Positions 63,363 through 64,000 of a DNA stretch of 64,000 nucleotides are shown here, one piece after another. This DNA comes from Daphnia carinata (Eukaryota > Arthropoda > Branchiopoda > Diplostraca > Daphniidae): assembly GCF_022539665.2 (NCBI RefSeq), contig NC_081340.1, positions 8,121,357 through 8,185,356 on the forward strand. Reading direction: 5' to 3'. Numbering within the stretch: the stretch's first letter is position 1; each line of letters starts with the position of its first letter. A model generated the notes under the pieces. The model was not told where the DNA came from. It saw nothing but the letters and a program-made list of their open reading frames with translations, and searched no databases. A program made the position numbers and the translations under genes.

Positions 63363-64000
63363 GATGAACTGTCATAAATGCGGATGATTTGTAACGCATC
63401 AACCCGGCTGCGGTAGTGAGGCTTGCTGGATAGGAATGTCGGTTTCACCTTGGGAACTGACAATCTCGCTACGTTAACGGGATTCGCATTCATTTGTCTT
63501 TTTTAAAGTTTTGACTCCATTCGCCAATCGATTCGGGCGGCTAAATCAACTACAGCTGTGCTAAAAAGTCACAATTGAAAACGTATCGTCATTGCAAACA
63601 TGTTTTTATAATGTCACATCGCATCCAACACTCTCACGAGTTGTACCCGTGGGACCATCTCTACACAATACATGAACCTGTTATTCACCTATGCAAATGA
63701 AACGCTATTTTTTTTTCTTTTCGTGGTGCGTCTTCCTCATTAGTTTAGTCTAGTTCATTAAGCGGCAAGAATCAAAAGAATTCAAGGAAAAGCCGCTAAA
63801 AAAAAATATATATCTGGTCGCTAGATGGCGTGGGCTTTGCCTTTCTTTCTGTCCGAAGACTTGACTGGTTATGCGACTACTTATTCACGATCACAGACAA
63901 CTGGCCATTCCAAGTATGTTATCTGATTATTGACGATTGAATGCGATAAGAAGAAATGGACTTTCCTTGATAGCCATCGACTTGTACGTGAGGATTCAAT
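63363..64000. other. 3' flank of gene e to the window end
   Basis: Likely 3' UTR and spacer. No gene is seen. It contains a CGCTAGATGGCG sequence at about 63820-63832. Confidence 0.4.

Noticed and set aside
62469-63402. Minus-strand Thr/Gly/Ala- and Asp/Gly/Arg-rich frames opposite gene e
   Set aside because: They are antisense translations of the VAPVV repeat and have no splice or promoter context.

Overview
The window looks like nuclear DNA of a small-genome arthropod, most likely a branchiopod crustacean of the Daphnia type. That is inferred from compact spliced genes with introns often of 60-150 bp, arthropod gene families and A/T-homopolymer-rich spacers; the species is not determined. 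All gene models were spliced by hand from reading frame, GT/AG sites and intron phase, and each recognised model closes to a whole number of codons.

Region 1 (about 1.7-33.4 kb) holds three tandem plus-strand genes for secreted animal heme peroxidases of the peroxinectin/chorion-peroxidase type: A (2047-11947), B (15484-22873) and C (29782-33443). They share exon boundaries and the catalytic residues. They differ in intron presence, in the C-terminus (A carries a 146-residue Pro/His-rich tail) and in short tracts of perfect nucleotide identity that suggest gene conversion. Introns and spacers here are crowded with long poly(A)/poly(T) runs.

Region 2 (33.9-45 kb) is a housekeeping block, mostly on the minus strand and much poorer in homopolymers: ARMC1 (35307-36409), a RalGDS/Rgl Ral exchange factor (37400-41309) and a kynurenine aminotransferase with a mitochondrial-like leader (42881-44976). 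Two unrecognised small gene candidates lie beside them (33963-34438 minus; 42255-42646 plus).

Region 3 (48.8-54.4 kb) is a secreted trypsin-like serine protease with a proline-rich N-terminal part, a Cys-rich clip-like domain and a complete catalytic triad, preceded by a probable noncoding first exon.

Region 4 (56.0-63.4 kb) is the most unusual part: five consecutive plus-strand genes for small secreted proteins with one common plan. Each has a 5-6 codon first exon, a phase-0 intron, a signal-peptide exon, a phase-1 intron at a glycine codon and a last exon ending in an acidic Ser/Glu...Arg tail. Three share the block VAEHKKKKYRG. All five have a TATA box, and four carry a near-identical CCTTTCACT element about 100-135 bp upstream of it (the fifth has a degenerate version), so they look like a co-regulated paralogous cluster. 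I recognise no described family for the four short members. Together with secreted peroxidases and a serine protease, the window is compatible with extracellular-matrix or cuticle/eggshell functions, but that link is inference.
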